Source: Streptomyces tsukubensis
GTDB lineage: Bacteria > Actinomycetota > Actinomycetes > Streptomycetales > Streptomycetaceae
Reading direction: 5' to 3'
Length of the DNA: 64,000 bases
NCBI RefSeq assembly: GCF_009296025.1
Contig: NZ_CP045178.1
Coordinates: 1,674,001-1,738,000, forward strand
Shown here: one piece after another, positions 54,350 to 63,566 of the stretch
How positions within the stretch are numbered: position 1 is the first letter of the stretch
How the letters are laid out: every line of letters begins with the position of its first letter
Notes under the pieces: model-generated
Databases searched by the model: none
What the model was told of the DNA's origin: nothing
Seen by the model: only the letters and a program-made list of their open reading frames with translations
Program-made: the position numbers and the translations under genes

Positions 54350-54805
54350 CGCGTTCAGCGTGCCGCGCGCCCGGCCGCGTTCGGCGCTGACCGGGGGGCC
54401 GTCCCTGTCACCCCTGCCGTGCTCTTTCGCGCCACTCGCCGCGCCACTCTCGGACTCAAGCCGCGGTCGCACAGAATTCCCATGCCTTAGCCATAGCGAA
54501 TGAGAGCGAATATCATCAACTAATCGATCACAGCTTCCCGTATTCTTCTGCCCGCTTTCCCCGACCCTAAACCGCCAAGATTTCGCGACCACCAATCGGC
54601 GTAATTCGGACGCATGTCGAAAGCGTTACCCACATGTGACACACTCCACACCGAGTCCGCTTTGCACCTTATTACCACCACAAATCATCGGTTTTCACCC
54701 CCCGTTCGCGCGAGCACGCACCCTCGCCCGTTAACACATCAGGCGCTTTCATGTAACCCCACTCCTCGATGCAATTTCAAGAAGTGCTCGGTAAATTCAA
54801 TTCCT
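54350..54805 (+). promoter_or_regulatory. AT-rich promoter region of the ectoine operon
   Basis: About 450 bp without a gene; 54450-54805 is far richer in A and T than anything else in the window. TAAATT at 54792-54797 lies 8 bp before the ectA ATG and there is no ribosome site, so the transcript may be leaderless. A weak -35 candidate lies near 54770. Confidence 0.6.
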
Positions 54806-55399
54806 ATGACCGCCGCACAAGCAGACCTTGCACGTGCCCGTACCGAATTCCGGGAAATGCCGGAGGGACTACGGCTCGACGGCCCGGAGGTGGAGGACGG
54901 AGCCACGATCTGGCGCATCGCCCGGGACTCCAAGACCCTCGACCTCAACTCCTCGTACAGCTACCTGCTGTGGTGCCGTGACTTCGCCGGTACCTCTGTG
55001 GTGGCGCGCGACTCCGGTGGCGACCCGGTCGGGTTCATCACGGGCTACATCAGGCCCGACCGACCACAGACCCTCGTCGTCTGGCAGGTCGCCGTGGACG
55101 CGTCCCAGCGTGGGCGCGGTCTGGCGGCCGCGATGCTGGACGGGCTGATCGACCGGATCTCCGCCAGGCAGGAGCTGGTCTCGCTGGAGACCACCATCGC
55201 GCCGGGCAATGTCCCATCGGAACGCCTCTTCACCTCCTTCGGGCGGCGCTCGGGCGCCACCGTGGAGCGTGAGGTCCTCTTCGACGCCGGGCTCTTCCCC
55301 GACGGGGGCCACGACCCCGAAGTGCTCTACCGCATCGGGCCACTCGCGCCGGGCAGGCCACCGGCCCCGGAAGAGCCGGCCGGAACCGGCGTGGCCTGA
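54806..55399 (+). CDS. ectA: Diaminobutyrate acetyltransferase EctA
   Basis: A 197-residue GNAT enzyme that acetylates L-2,4-diaminobutyrate in ectoine synthesis. LDLNSSYSYLLWCRDFAGTS is the EctA-specific substrate segment; VAVDASQRGRGLAAAMLDGL is the acetyl-CoA loop; TTIAPGNVPSERLFTSFGRR follows. Start ATG 54806 (MTAAQADLARARTEF); the open frame extends upstream through AT-rich sequence that is probably the promoter. First gene of ectABCD. Confidence 0.96.
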   Translation: MTAAQADLARARTEFREMPEGLRLDGPEVEDGATIWRIARDSKTLDLNSSYSYLLWCRDFAGTSVVARDSGGDPVGFITGYIRPDRPQTLVVWQVAVDASQRGRGLAAAMLDGLIDRISARQELVSLETTIAPGNVPSERLFTSFGRRSGATVEREVLFDAGLFPDGGHDPEVLYRIGPLAPGRPPAPEEPAGTGVA

Positions 55400-55548
55400 G
55401 CCTCGGGGCTCCGTGAGGCCGCCGCTGCACCGCCGTGACCGGGCGGACGCGTCGGCCGGCACGTTCCGTTCCCGGATGACGACACCCTGTCGCCCCCTGT
55501 CCGCACCCCCCCACACTTTTCGCATCCCAATCTCCCAGGAGAGATGCT

Positions 55549-56817
55549 GTGACCATCACACCGCCCGCCCTGAGTGTCTTCGAGACCCTGGAGTCGGAGG
55601 TGCGCAGCTACTGCCGCAGTTGGCCCGCCGTCTTCGACAGGGCACAGGGCAGCTACCTCTACGACGAGGACGACCACACCTACCTCGACTTCTTCTCCGG
55701 CGCCGGGGCCCTCAACTACGGGCACAACAACCCGGTTCTCAAACGCGCGCTGATCGACTACATCGAGCGTGACGGCATCACGCACGGCCTCGACATGGGG
55801 ACCACGGCCAAACGCGCGTTCCTTGAGTCCTTCCAGAACGTCATCCTGCGCCCCCGCGACCTGCCGTACAAGGTCATGTTCCCCGGCCCGACGGGCACCA
55901 ACGCCGTCGAGGCCGCGCTGAAGCTGGCGCGCAAGGTCAAGGGCCGCGAGTCGATCGTCTCCTTCACCAACGCCTTCCACGGCATGTCGCTCGGCTCGCT
56001 CGCCGTGACGGGCAACGCCTTCAAGCGCGCGGGGGCCGGCATCCCGCTGGTGCACGGCACCCCGATGCCGTTCGACAACTACTTCGACGGGACCGTCGAG
56101 GACTTCCTCTGGTTCGAGCGTCTCCTTGAGGACCAGGGGTCCGGGCTCAACAAGCCCGCCGCCGTCATCGTGGAGACCGTGCAGGGCGAGGGCGGCATCA
56201 ATGTCGCCCGGCCCGAGTGGCTGCGCGCCCTCTCCGAGCTGTGCAAGCGCCAGGACATGCTCCTGATAGTCGACGACATCCAGATGGGCTGCGGCAGGAC
56301 CGGCGCGTTCTTCTCCTTCGAGGAGGCCGGCATCACGCCGGACATCGTGACGCTGTCCAAGTCCATCGGCGGCTACGGCATGCCCATGTCGCTCTGCCTG
56401 TTCAAGCCGGAGCTGGACGTCTGGGAGCCCGGCGAGCACAACGGCACCTTCCGCGGTAACAACCCCGCGTTCGTCACCGCCGCCGCCGCACTCGACTCGT
56501 ACTGGGCCGATGGGCACATGGAGAAGCAGACCCTGGCCCGCGGCGAGCAGGTCGAGTCGGCGCTGCGCGCGATCTGCAACGAGCACACCCAGCTCGGCGC
56601 CTCCTACCGGGGTCGCGGCCTGGTCTGGGGGCTGGAGTTCGAGGAGCCCTCGCGTGCCGCCGCCGTCTGCGCGCGCGCCTTCGAGCACCACCTGCTGCTG
56701 GAGACCTCGGGGCCGCAGAGCGAGGTCGTCAAGCTGCTCCCCGCGCTGACCGTGACGCCGGAGGAACTGGACGAGGGTCTGCGGATCCTGGCCCGCTCCG
56801 TACGCGAGACGGCCTGA
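55549..56817 (+). CDS. ectB: Diaminobutyrate--2-oxoglutarate transaminase EctB
   Basis: A 422-residue class III aminotransferase that makes diaminobutyrate from aspartate semialdehyde. FFSGAGALNYGHNNPVLKRA, MFPGPTGTNAVEAALKLAR, IVDDIQMGCGRTGAFFSFEE and VTLSKSIGGYGMPMS (PLP Lys271) are characteristic. GTG start 55549 follows AGGAGAG. It is separated from ectA by 149 bp. Confidence 0.97.
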   Translation: MTITPPALSVFETLESEVRSYCRSWPAVFDRAQGSYLYDEDDHTYLDFFSGAGALNYGHNNPVLKRALIDYIERDGITHGLDMGTTAKRAFLESFQNVILRPRDLPYKVMFPGPTGTNAVEAALKLARKVKGRESIVSFTNAFHGMSLGSLAVTGNAFKRAGAGIPLVHGTPMPFDNYFDGTVEDFLWFERLLEDQGSGLNKPAAVIVETVQGEGGINVARPEWLRALSELCKRQDMLLIVDDIQMGCGRTGAFFSFEEAGITPDIVTLSKSIGGYGMPMSLCLFKPELDVWEPGEHNGTFRGNNPAFVTAAAALDSYWADGHMEKQTLARGEQVESALRAICNEHTQLGASYRGRGLVWGLEFEEPSRAAAVCARAFEHHLLLETSGPQSEVVKLLPALTVTPEELDEGLRILARSVRETA

Positions 56818-56850
56818 CCGCCCGAGCACCACGACACGGTCCGGTCACCG

Positions 56851-56896
56851 ACGGGCCCGCCGGGCGACGGCATCGGCTGCCGTCCGGCGGGTCCGT
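56851..56896 (+). terminator. Large hairpin between ectB and ectC
   Basis: Outer arms 56851-56863 and 56884-56896 (one G-U) and inner arms 56867-56872 and 5678-type partner 56878-56883 stack into a roughly 19-bp stem with a 3-nt bulge and a 5-nt loop. It could attenuate transcription or stabilise the ectB part of the message. No T-tract. Confidence 0.6.
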
Positions 56897-57006
56897 GGGC
56901 CACCGGCCCCGGCCCCGCGCGTACGCGGATACACGGATACACGGATACGCGTACGGGGTCATAAGTGAATATTCAGGGTTACCCGAGAGAGAGGCGCTGA
57001 CGCACC

Positions 57007-57405
57007 GTGATTGTCCGATCGTTCAAGGACGTCGAAGGAACCGACCGCCACATCAAGGCCGAGTCGGGTACTTGGGAGAGCAAGCGCATCGTGCTCGCCA
57101 AGGAGAAGGTCGGCTTCTCCCTGCACGAGACCACCATGTACGCGGGCACCGAGACCTCCATGTGGTACGCGAACCACATCGAGGCCGTGCTCTGCGTCGA
57201 GGGTGAAGCCGAGCTGACCGATGACGAGACCGGTGAGAAGTACTGGATCACACCGGGAACGATGTATCTGCTCAATGGCCATGAGCACCACACCATGCGG
57301 CCCAAGAGCGATTTCAGGTGCGTATGTGTCTTCAACCCGCCCGTCACCGGACGGGAGGAGCACGATGAGAACGGCGTCTACCCACTGCTGACAGAGGAGG
57401 CCTGA
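57007..57405 (+). CDS. ectC: L-ectoine synthase EctC
   Basis: A 132-residue cupin that closes N-acetyl-diaminobutyrate to ectoine. Family motifs: [60 protein letters not shown] and [16 protein letters not shown] start 57007 behind GAGAGGCG. ectD follows after 3 bp. Confidence 0.97.
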   Translation: MIVRSFKDVEGTDRHIKAESGTWESKRIVLAKEKVGFSLHETTMYAGTETSMWYANHIEAVLCVEGEAELTDDETGEKYWITPGTMYLLNGHEHHTMRPKSDFRCVCVFNPPVTGREEHDENGVYPLLTEEA

Positions 57406-57408
57406 GAG

Positions 57409-58305
57409 ATGACCGTCATACCGGAAGTCACCGATCTCTATCCCAGCCGCGGCGCCACCGAGGTGGCAGTCCCCCGTCAGGATCCGGTCGTGTGGTCCGA
57501 GCCCGGGGCCAAGGGCCCTGTCTCGGCTTCCGACCTGCAGTCGTTCGAGCGGGACGGCTTTTTGTCGATCGGTGAACTGATCGGTCCCGACGAGGTCTCC
57601 GTCTACCAGGCGGAGCTGGACCGGCTGATCTCCGACCCCGCGATCAGGGCCGACGAGCGCTCGATCGTGGAGTCGCAGAGCAAGGAGATCCGGTCGGTCT
57701 TCGAGGTGCACAAAATCAGCGAGGTCTTCGCCCGGCTGGTGAGCGACGAACGGGTCGTGGGCCGCGCGCGGCAGATCCTCGGCTCCGACGTCTATGTGCA
57801 CCAGTCCAGGATCAATGTGAAGCCCGGCTTCGGCGCCTCCGGTTTCTACTGGCACTCGGACTTCGAGACCTGGCACGCCGAGGACGGTCTGCCCAACATG
57901 CGCGCGGTGTCCGTCTCGGTCGCGCTGACCGAGAACTTCGACACCAACGGCGGGCTCATGATCATGCCCGGTTCGCACAAGACGTTCCTCGGCTGCTCCG
58001 GTGAGACGCCGAAGGACAATTACAAGAAGTCCCTCCAGATGCAGGACGCGGGCACGCCCTCCGACGAGGCGCTGACCAAGCTCGCTTCCGAGCACGGCAT
58101 CAAGCTCTTCACGGGCAAGGCCGGCTCAGCCACCTGGTTCGACTGCAACGCGATGCACGGCTCGGGCGACAACATCACCCCGTTCGCCCGCAGCAATGTC
58201 TTCATCGTGTTCAACAGCGTGGAGAACGAGGCCGTGGAGCCGTTCTCCGCGCCGGTGCGGCGGCCCGAGTTCATCGGGGCGCGCGACTTCACGCCGGTAC
58301 GGTGA
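57409..58305 (+). CDS. ectD: Ectoine hydroxylase EctD
   Basis: A 298-residue Fe(II)/2-oxoglutarate dioxygenase making 5-hydroxyectoine. The iron triad is FYWHSDFETWH (His149, Asp151) and CNAMHGSGDNITP (His250), followed by RSNVFIVFNSVENE; HQSRINVKPGF is the family signature region. Start ATG 57409. End of the ectABCD unit, followed by a strong hairpin. Confidence 0.97.
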   Translation: MTVIPEVTDLYPSRGATEVAVPRQDPVVWSEPGAKGPVSASDLQSFERDGFLSIGELIGPDEVSVYQAELDRLISDPAIRADERSIVESQSKEIRSVFEVHKISEVFARLVSDERVVGRARQILGSDVYVHQSRINVKPGFGASGFYWHSDFETWHAEDGLPNMRAVSVSVALTENFDTNGGLMIMPGSHKTFLGCSGETPKDNYKKSLQMQDAGTPSDEALTKLASEHGIKLFTGKAGSATWFDCNAMHGSGDNITPFARSNVFIVFNSVENEAVEPFSAPVRRPEFIGARDFTPVR

Positions 58306-58377
58306 GAACCGGGCGCCGTCGCCGGACGCCCGCCGACCCGACAGGGCGCGGCGTGGGGCGGAGCGGCGCCCGCCACT

Positions 58378-58422
58378 GAGGCGGGGGCGGGACCGGAGCG
58401 ATCCGGGCCCCGCCCCCGCCTC
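58378..58422. terminator. Terminator after ectD
   Basis: Outer arms 58378-58391 and 58409-58422 pair perfectly (14 bp), with an inner 5-bp stem (58393-58397 with 58402-58406). It also faces the stop of the convergent aminotransferase gene. Confidence 0.85.
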
Positions 58423-58485
58423 CGTGCTGTACGGCTGCTGCGTGCGGGGCGGTCGCTCTCGTACGGTGCTTCGGTGCTGCGTGGC

Positions 58486-59571
58486 TCACCCCTCCGCGAG
58501 CACCTCAAGCAGTCGGTCCACGTCGGCCGGTGCGTTGTAGAGGTGGAAGGCGGTGCGGAGGTTGCCCGCCCGGTCGGACACCTGCACCCCCGCACGGCTC
58601 AGCTCGCCCTGGCGGTGGCCGAGCCCTGGCACGGAGACGATGGGTGAGCCGGGGGCGGCCACCGGCTCGTGACCCAGCTCGGCGAGGCCCGTCCTGTACC
58701 GCTCGGCGAGGGCGAGATCGTGGGCGCCGATGGCTGCCACGCCCACCTCCTCCACCAGCTCCAGCGACCTGCGCGCACCGACGTAGGCGAGCAGGCTCGG
58801 GCTCTCGTCGAACCGCCGTGCGGAGTGGGCGAGTTCGGTGATCTGCCCGTAGCAGCTGTCCCAGGGCCGCTCCCCCGAGACCCATCCGGCGGAGGTCGGG
58901 GTGAGCCCGCCGAGGTTGTCGGGGACGACCATGAAGGCGACCCCGCGCGGACCCATCAGCCACTTGAAGGCGACGGCCACGGTGTAGTCGTACGCACTCG
59001 CCTCCAGCGGCAGCCACCCGACGGACTGCGAGGCGTCCACGAGGGTGCGGGCGCCGTACGCGCGGGCCGCCGCGCCGATCGCGTCGAGGTCGGCGCGGCG
59101 GCCGTCCGCCGACTGGACGGAACTCACCGCGACAAGGGCGGTGTCCGGCCGCACCGCCCCGGCCAGGGACTCCAGGGGTACGGTGCGCACCTTGAGGTCA
59201 CGGCGCACGTGGAACGGGTTCACCAGCGAACTGAAGTCGCCCTCGGCGACGAGGACTTCGGCCCCGTCAGGCAGGGAGGCGGCGACCAGCCCGGCGTGGA
59301 CGGCGACCGAGGCGCCCGCCGCGACCCTGCGCGCGGGCACTCCCGCGAGCCTGGCGAAGGAGGCACGGGCGGCCTCCACGTCCTCGAACATGTCGGCGGA
59401 CAGCCCCGCGGCCATGGCGTTCGTCGCTTCGGTCACGGCAGCCGCGGCGCGGGCCGGGAGCAGTCCTGTGCTCGCGGTATTGAGATACGTGGTCCTGGGT
59501 GCGAACTCGCTTGGTGCCAGAGTGTCTCTGTCCATGGCTCCACTGTGCGGTCCTGACGCTTTCCCGTCCAT
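58486..59571 (-). CDS. Aminotransferase class V-fold PLP-dependent enzyme
   Basis: A 361-residue protein with TTYLNTASTGLLPARAAAAV, DTALVAVSSVQSADGRRADL, ARTLVDASQSVGWLPLEASA (PLP Asp) and YTVAVAFKWLMGPRGVAFMV (PLP Lys), like cysteine desulfurase/isopenicillin-N epimerase-type enzymes. ATG 59571 has GGAG five bases upstream; ATG 59535 would give 349 residues. It points away from ectD and shares no obvious pathway with it. Substrate unknown. Confidence 0.85.
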   Translation of the reverse strand: MDGKASGPHSGAMDRDTLAPSEFAPRTTYLNTASTGLLPARAAAAVTEATNAMAAGLSADMFEDVEAARASFARLAGVPARRVAAGASVAVHAGLVAASLPDGAEVLVAEGDFSSLVNPFHVRRDLKVRTVPLESLAGAVRPDTALVAVSSVQSADGRRADLDAIGAAARAYGARTLVDASQSVGWLPLEASAYDYTVAVAFKWLMGPRGVAFMVVPDNLGGLTPTSAGWVSGERPWDSCYGQITELAHSARRFDESPSLLAYVGARRSLELVEEVGVAAIGAHDLALAERYRTGLAELGHEPVAAPGSPIVSVPGLGHRQGELSRAGVQVSDRAGNLRTAFHLYNAPADVDRLLEVLAEG

Positions 59572-59955
59572 CACCTCTCCACGTACGGGCTCTCCAAGTG
59601 CCCCTGGGGGGCGGAGGGCGGTAGGGCCGTGGGGCCCGGAATGCGGGATGCGGATCGGGGACCGTGAGCACTGTCAGAGCCGCGCGGCTGAACCCAGCCA
59701 GAGCGCCTACCTGAACCAGGGCCAGACCGACTGCCGCCACCACGGCGGGATCGAGCCAGAAGGACCGATGCACCACCTCGACCTGCTCAAGGTGTGGGAA
59801 ACCCGCGAGAGCCCTCTCGAAGCGGGTCAGCCCTCAGCTTGCCGGGCCGCGTACGTCTTGACGGCCACCCACGGACGTTCCGGATCATGAAGTGATCATC
59901 CGTCTCCCCAAGGTCATGCGGCAGTATGTGCCGCCCCACGACAGTGAGTAGGACT
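59572..59955. other. Intergenic stretch, no gene recognised
   Basis: About 380 bp between the divergent PLP enzyme and the DUF6879-type remnant. Short frames cross it on both strands, one of them on the minus strand with a hydrophobic stretch, but I could not assign any family. Confidence 0.35.
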
Positions 59956-60649
59956 ATGACGAACCCTGTGCTTGAGGGACTGGCGAAGGCTCGCCGCTCC
60001 GCTGTCCACCTGGAGATGCGGGACGCCTACCAGGCGAACGACCCCGGGTTCATCGCGTGGCAGAACGGCAAGAGGCTGGACCCTACGGCCGACCGCTCCG
60101 AGTGGTGGCGTCCGTTCCTGGACGTGGTGACGGAGACGACGGCGCGGGGCGTGATCATGGTTTCGGGCCTACTCGCCGGGTCTCTTCCCCGGCCTGCTCC
60201 AGACGTTCGGGTACACCGAGGACGTGTTGCGCGCTGTCCAGCGGAGACGGGTATGCGTCGATGACGTGGCCGACGCCGTAGCCGTCCGCATGGAACGTCA
60301 GCAAGTGCTCCACGACGGGCACCGGCGGTTCGCGTTCCTGGTCGAGGAATCCATGTTGCGCAATGGGCTTGGCGACGCTGAGACGCAAGCGGAACAGCTC
60401 GACCACCTGACGGACATTGCCGCGCCGGCCAACGTTGGCGTCGGCGTGGTGCCTACTCGACTCGGCCGGACCCGTATGCCGGTAGAGGGCTTTGGGATCT
60501 TCGACAAGGGGCAAGTGAACGTAGAGCTTGTGTCCGGCTACCTCACCATCACGCAGCCCAGTGAGGTGACCGCCTACGCCGACGCGTTCGCCACGCTGGC
60601 CGATATGGCCAAGGCAACGCCATTCAACGCACCGAGGATGAATGGCTGA
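59956..60649 (+). pseudogene. Chimeric remnant: DUF6879 N-terminus joined to a DUF5753 (XRE regulator) C-terminus
   Basis: From ATG 59956 the first 67 or so codons read like the DUF6879 family (AYQANDPGFIAWQNGKRLDP, EWWRPFLDVVTETTARGV). At about 60155 the similarity stops, and in another frame (open from 60155 to 60649) the sequence becomes a DUF5753 domain: WFRAYSPGLFPGLLQTFGYT, AVAVRMERQQVLHDGHRRFA, and a C-terminal LVSGYLTITQPSEVTAYADA. The DUF5753 part lacks its helix-turn-helix. Such regulators and DUF6879 proteins are often neighbours, so a deletion joined two adjacent genes. Probably non-functional. Confidence 0.7.
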
Positions 60650-61171
60650 CCATTGCTCGGTACGTCAGGCACGCTGCCAACAAGCTCGGGCCGGAACTCC
60701 CGCTGTGCCTCCCTGGTGAACCGCGGGAATGCGGGCGGACGGCTCAACAGCACGTGATCGCATGGGCCGCTCACCTTCGGGCGGTGTCCCATCACCTGAT
60801 CGAACAGGCCACCCCGAGCGAGGCCAGGGGTGCACATGCCATCGGCCCGCTGTACCAACGTCGTCTTGCCGAGTTGCGCGCGTCCACCTCCGTGCCGCAC
60901 TGAACGACAGCAGGCCCCGACGGGCCCCGTTCGCGACGCTTCCCCCTGGCGTCCGGGCAGGGCCTCTCGCGTTCATCGCTGCTGCTCAGAGACCACGCGC
61001 TAAGGACACGGCTCGTCCGGGCACAGCCCTTGCGGGGACAGCTCGTACGGGCGCGGAGGCACCCTCCGCTCCTGGTCACAACATGTCGCGTCGCGGGCCC
61101 GTTCCCGGCCTCCGAGCCAGCGCGGGCCCGTACTTCAGTTCCCGCAGAACGCACTCGCCGCCATGTGTTGG
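60650..61171 (+). other. Unassigned open frame followed by gene-free sequence
   Basis: From about 60631 to 60903 a frame reads DEWLTIARYVRHAANKLGPE, then VIAWAAHLRAVSHHLIEQAT, ending at TGA 60903. It has no good start codon and matches nothing I recognise; it may be another remnant or a gene read from an unseen start. 60904-61171 shows nothing. Confidence 0.3.
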
Positions 61172-62260
61172 CTACGGGCTCTTCTCCGCACCCTCCGTCG
61201 GCGCCGGGCCCCCGCGCGCCCGGCCGGGGACCCGGGCCGACCACAGCGCCCCGGCCAACACCAGACCCAGCGCCACTCCCTGCCGCGCCGTGAGGTGTTC
61301 GCCCAGGAAGGCGAAGCCGACGGCCGCGCCGACGGCTGGGCTCAGGGAGAGCAGTACGCCGAAGGAGCGCGCGCCGATGCGGCGCAGTGCCAGCATGTCG
61401 AGCGAGTACGGGATGAGCGAGGAGCAGACCGCCACCAGCAGTCCGGACCACAGCAACGCCGGTCGCGCGGCCACCGTGGCCGCGGCGCCACTGAACGCGG
61501 CCACGGGAGTGAGCAGGCACGCTCCGGTCAGAAGCGCCACCGAGAGCCCCGCCCAGTTGTCGTACAGCAGGCCGACCCGCCGGTTCAGCAGAATGTAGAG
61601 CGCCCTGCCGAGCGCCGCCGCCGCGGCGCAGACCATGCCGGTCAGCGGCAGCGAGCCGCCCGGGGCCGCGAGCAGCAGTACTCCTACGAGTGCCAGCCCG
61701 GCGGCGGCGAGGTGGGCGGGGCGGCGGGAGAGGGCGAGGGCAAGCAGGAGCGGGCCGAGGAGTTCCACCGTGGCGGCGATCCCGAGCGGCAGCCGTGCGA
61801 TGGCCTGGAAGTAGGCGACGTTCATCGCGGCGAGAACGGCGCCGAGCCCGCACGCGGCCCGCCACTGCGGCGCCGAGAGTCCGCGCAGGCGGGGCCGTAC
61901 GAGGGCGTACATCACGAGGGCGGCGAAGCCGAGCCGCATCCCGGCCATGGCCGTGGGCCCGATCTCGCCGTAGGACTGTTTGGCGACGGCCGAACCGACC
62001 TGAAGGCTGACGATCTGCCCGAGGACCAGCGCGGCGGGAGCCAGTGGGCGGCGTACCGGTATCCCGTCCTGGACGGCTCCGCCTGGAACGGGTCCGCCCG
62101 GGGTGGGCCCGGTCTGCCCCGGGTCCGTGCCGGCCTCACTTCGTGTACGGGATGTTCTCACTGGGTACCGGTCCCCTCGCCCCTCTCCGGCCCGGGGCAC
62201 GGGAGGCGCCGCGTGACCGGCGGCTTTCGCCGTACGGCTGAGGTCCCAGCGTGATGTCAT
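61172..62260 (-). CDS. EamA family transporter (DMT superfamily)
   Basis: A 362-residue membrane protein with ten helices in two EamA repeats: LGQIVSLQVGSAVAKQSYGE and GMRLGFAALVMYALVRPRLR in the first, RALYILLNRRVGLLYDNWAG and SFGVLLSLSPAVGAAVGFAF in the second. It resembles RhtA-like amino-acid or metabolite exporters. About 70 polar residues precede helix 1. The ATG at 62260 is my choice; upstream alternatives overlap the divergent CGNR gene, whose start is 6 bp away. Confidence 0.85.
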   Translation of the reverse strand: MTSRWDLSRTAKAAGHAAPPVPRAGEGRGDRYPVRTSRTRSEAGTDPGQTGPTPGGPVPGGAVQDGIPVRRPLAPAALVLGQIVSLQVGSAVAKQSYGEIGPTAMAGMRLGFAALVMYALVRPRLRGLSAPQWRAACGLGAVLAAMNVAYFQAIARLPLGIAATVELLGPLLLALALSRRPAHLAAAGLALVGVLLLAAPGGSLPLTGMVCAAAAALGRALYILLNRRVGLLYDNWAGLSVALLTGACLLTPVAAFSGAAATVAARPALLWSGLLVAVCSSLIPYSLDMLALRRIGARSFGVLLSLSPAVGAAVGFAFLGEHLTARQGVALGLVLAGALWSARVPGRARGGPAPTEGAEKSP

Positions 62261-62266
62261 GTCCTT

Positions 62267-62791
62267 ATGCAGTTCAACCATTACGGTGGCGAGGCGGCCA
62301 GGCTCGCGGCCGACCTGGCCAACCTCACCGCGCCGCCGCACCCCCACGAGTGGGAGCCGCTGCTCGCCGCGCGCGGGGTGCGGGAACGTGACCTGTCGGA
62401 CAGCGAGTACGCGTCGGTGTGGGAGTGGAGCCGCAGACTCGTCGGCTGCTTCGGCCCGCAGGGGCTCGAACAACGTTGCCTCAAGGTCAACGTCCTACTG
62501 GCCGACGCGTCGAGCCGCCCGTACATCACCCTGCACGACGGCGGCCGCCCCCACCTGCACTACAGCGCGCCGGGGGCCGGGCCGGGCGCCCACATCCGCG
62601 CCGTCACCGCCGCCGGTCTGGCCGCTGTGGTGTGTGCGGACGGCGCCGACCGGCTCGGCCGCTGCGCGCGCGGAGGCTGCGGGCTGGCCTTCGTCGACAC
62701 GTCACGCTCCGGCAGGCGCGTCTACTGCTCCGTACGCTGCGCCAACAACGACGCGGTCGCCCGCCACCGCGCCCGCCACATCACCCGGTGA
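62267..62791 (+). CDS. CGNR zinc finger domain-containing protein
   Basis: A 174-residue probable regulator. An N-terminal ABATE-type stress domain (about 1-120; VNVLLADASSRPYITLHDGG) is followed by a C-terminal zinc finger with RCARGGCGLAFVDTSRSGRR and YCSVRCANNDAVARHRAR, matching the CGNR family (here CANN). No ribosome site, so it may be leaderless. It is divergent from the EamA gene with only 6 bp between start codons, and may regulate it. Confidence 0.85.
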   Translation: MQFNHYGGEAARLAADLANLTAPPHPHEWEPLLAARGVRERDLSDSEYASVWEWSRRLVGCFGPQGLEQRCLKVNVLLADASSRPYITLHDGGRPHLHYSAPGAGPGAHIRAVTAAGLAAVVCADGADRLGRCARGGCGLAFVDTSRSGRRVYCSVRCANNDAVARHRARHITR

Positions 62792-62939
62792 CAGCACGGT
62801 CCGCCCACCTCCGACCCGTCACCTCACCGGGCGGCGGCACCGTCGCCCATCTCCGACCCGCCCCTCACTCAGCGACAGCACCCTCGCCCCGCCTCCGACC
62901 CGCCCCTCACCCGGCGGCGGCGCGGGTGACAGAGCAGGA

Positions 62940-63164
62940 TCAGGGGACCTCTCGCAGGTAGAGCGCCCCGCAGGTGTGACAGAAGGGGTCGGCCGCAGGG
63001 GTGCCCCAGGCGTCGGCCGACTGGACGGGAGCGGCGGCGTCCAGTTGTCTGCCGCACATCGCCGTACTGCCTTCGAGCCGGACCATGTGCCAGAGCTTGA
63101 TCTCGGCGTCGGGATCCTCGACCGAGACCCCTTCCGGATACTCCGCGCGCATTTCGTGTTCCAT
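62940..63164 (-). CDS. Small conserved hypothetical protein with Cys pair
   Basis: A 74-residue protein: MEHEMRAEYPEGVSVEDPDA, IKLWHMVRLEGSTAMCGRQL, then PFCHTCGALYLREVP. Three Cys plus His could bind zinc. AGGAGG six bases before ATG 63164 supports the start. I recall similar streptomycete proteins of this size; function unknown. Confidence 0.72.
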   Translation of the reverse strand: MEHEMRAEYPEGVSVEDPDAEIKLWHMVRLEGSTAMCGRQLDAAAPVQSADAWGTPAADPFCHTCGALYLREVP

Positions 63165-63359
63165 GAGCTGCCTCCTGTCACCACGGCGGTCACCACGGCA
63201 GCCACCACGGCTCACCACGGGTTTCCATCGCACCACAGCGGAACCGATCACGCCTGGGTGCGGGCCGGTCGCAGCGGACAGGACGATCCGGGGGCCGCTC
63301 CATGTCCGCCGTGGATCGGACGTGCCTCCCGGCGCCAACTCACTGACAGAATCATCGGT

Positions 63360-63566
63360 ATGAGCCGACAGGGGTGGTCCGACGCGCACGGCCCCGGCGT
63401 CCGGCGGTCCCCGGTGCGCTGCATCAAATGCGGGGACACCCATGTGGTCCTCACCAAGACGAAGGAGCCCTCGGACGGCCCCCTGCGCTGGCGCTACACG
63501 TGTCTGGACTGCCGGGTCGCCTGGTGGGTCGACGAACACGGCGGCACGTCGGAGGATTACGCCTGA
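63360..63566 (+). CDS. Small conserved hypothetical Zn-ribbon-like protein
   Basis: A 68-residue protein from ATG 63360: VRCIKCGDTHVVLTKTKEPS, then LRWRYTCLDCRVAWWVDEHG. The two CxxC pairs are 25 residues apart, as in zinc ribbons. There is no ribosome site, so translation may be leaderless. Divergent from the other small Cys protein. Function unknown. Confidence 0.7.
   Translation: MSRQGWSDAHGPGVRRSPVRCIKCGDTHVVLTKTKEPSDGPLRWRYTCLDCRVAWWVDEHGGTSEDYA

Noticed and set aside
54614..54805. N-terminal extension of ectA by 64 residues
   Set aside because: The extension lies in AT-rich promoter-like sequence and has no similarity to EctA, whose normal N-terminus begins at 54806.
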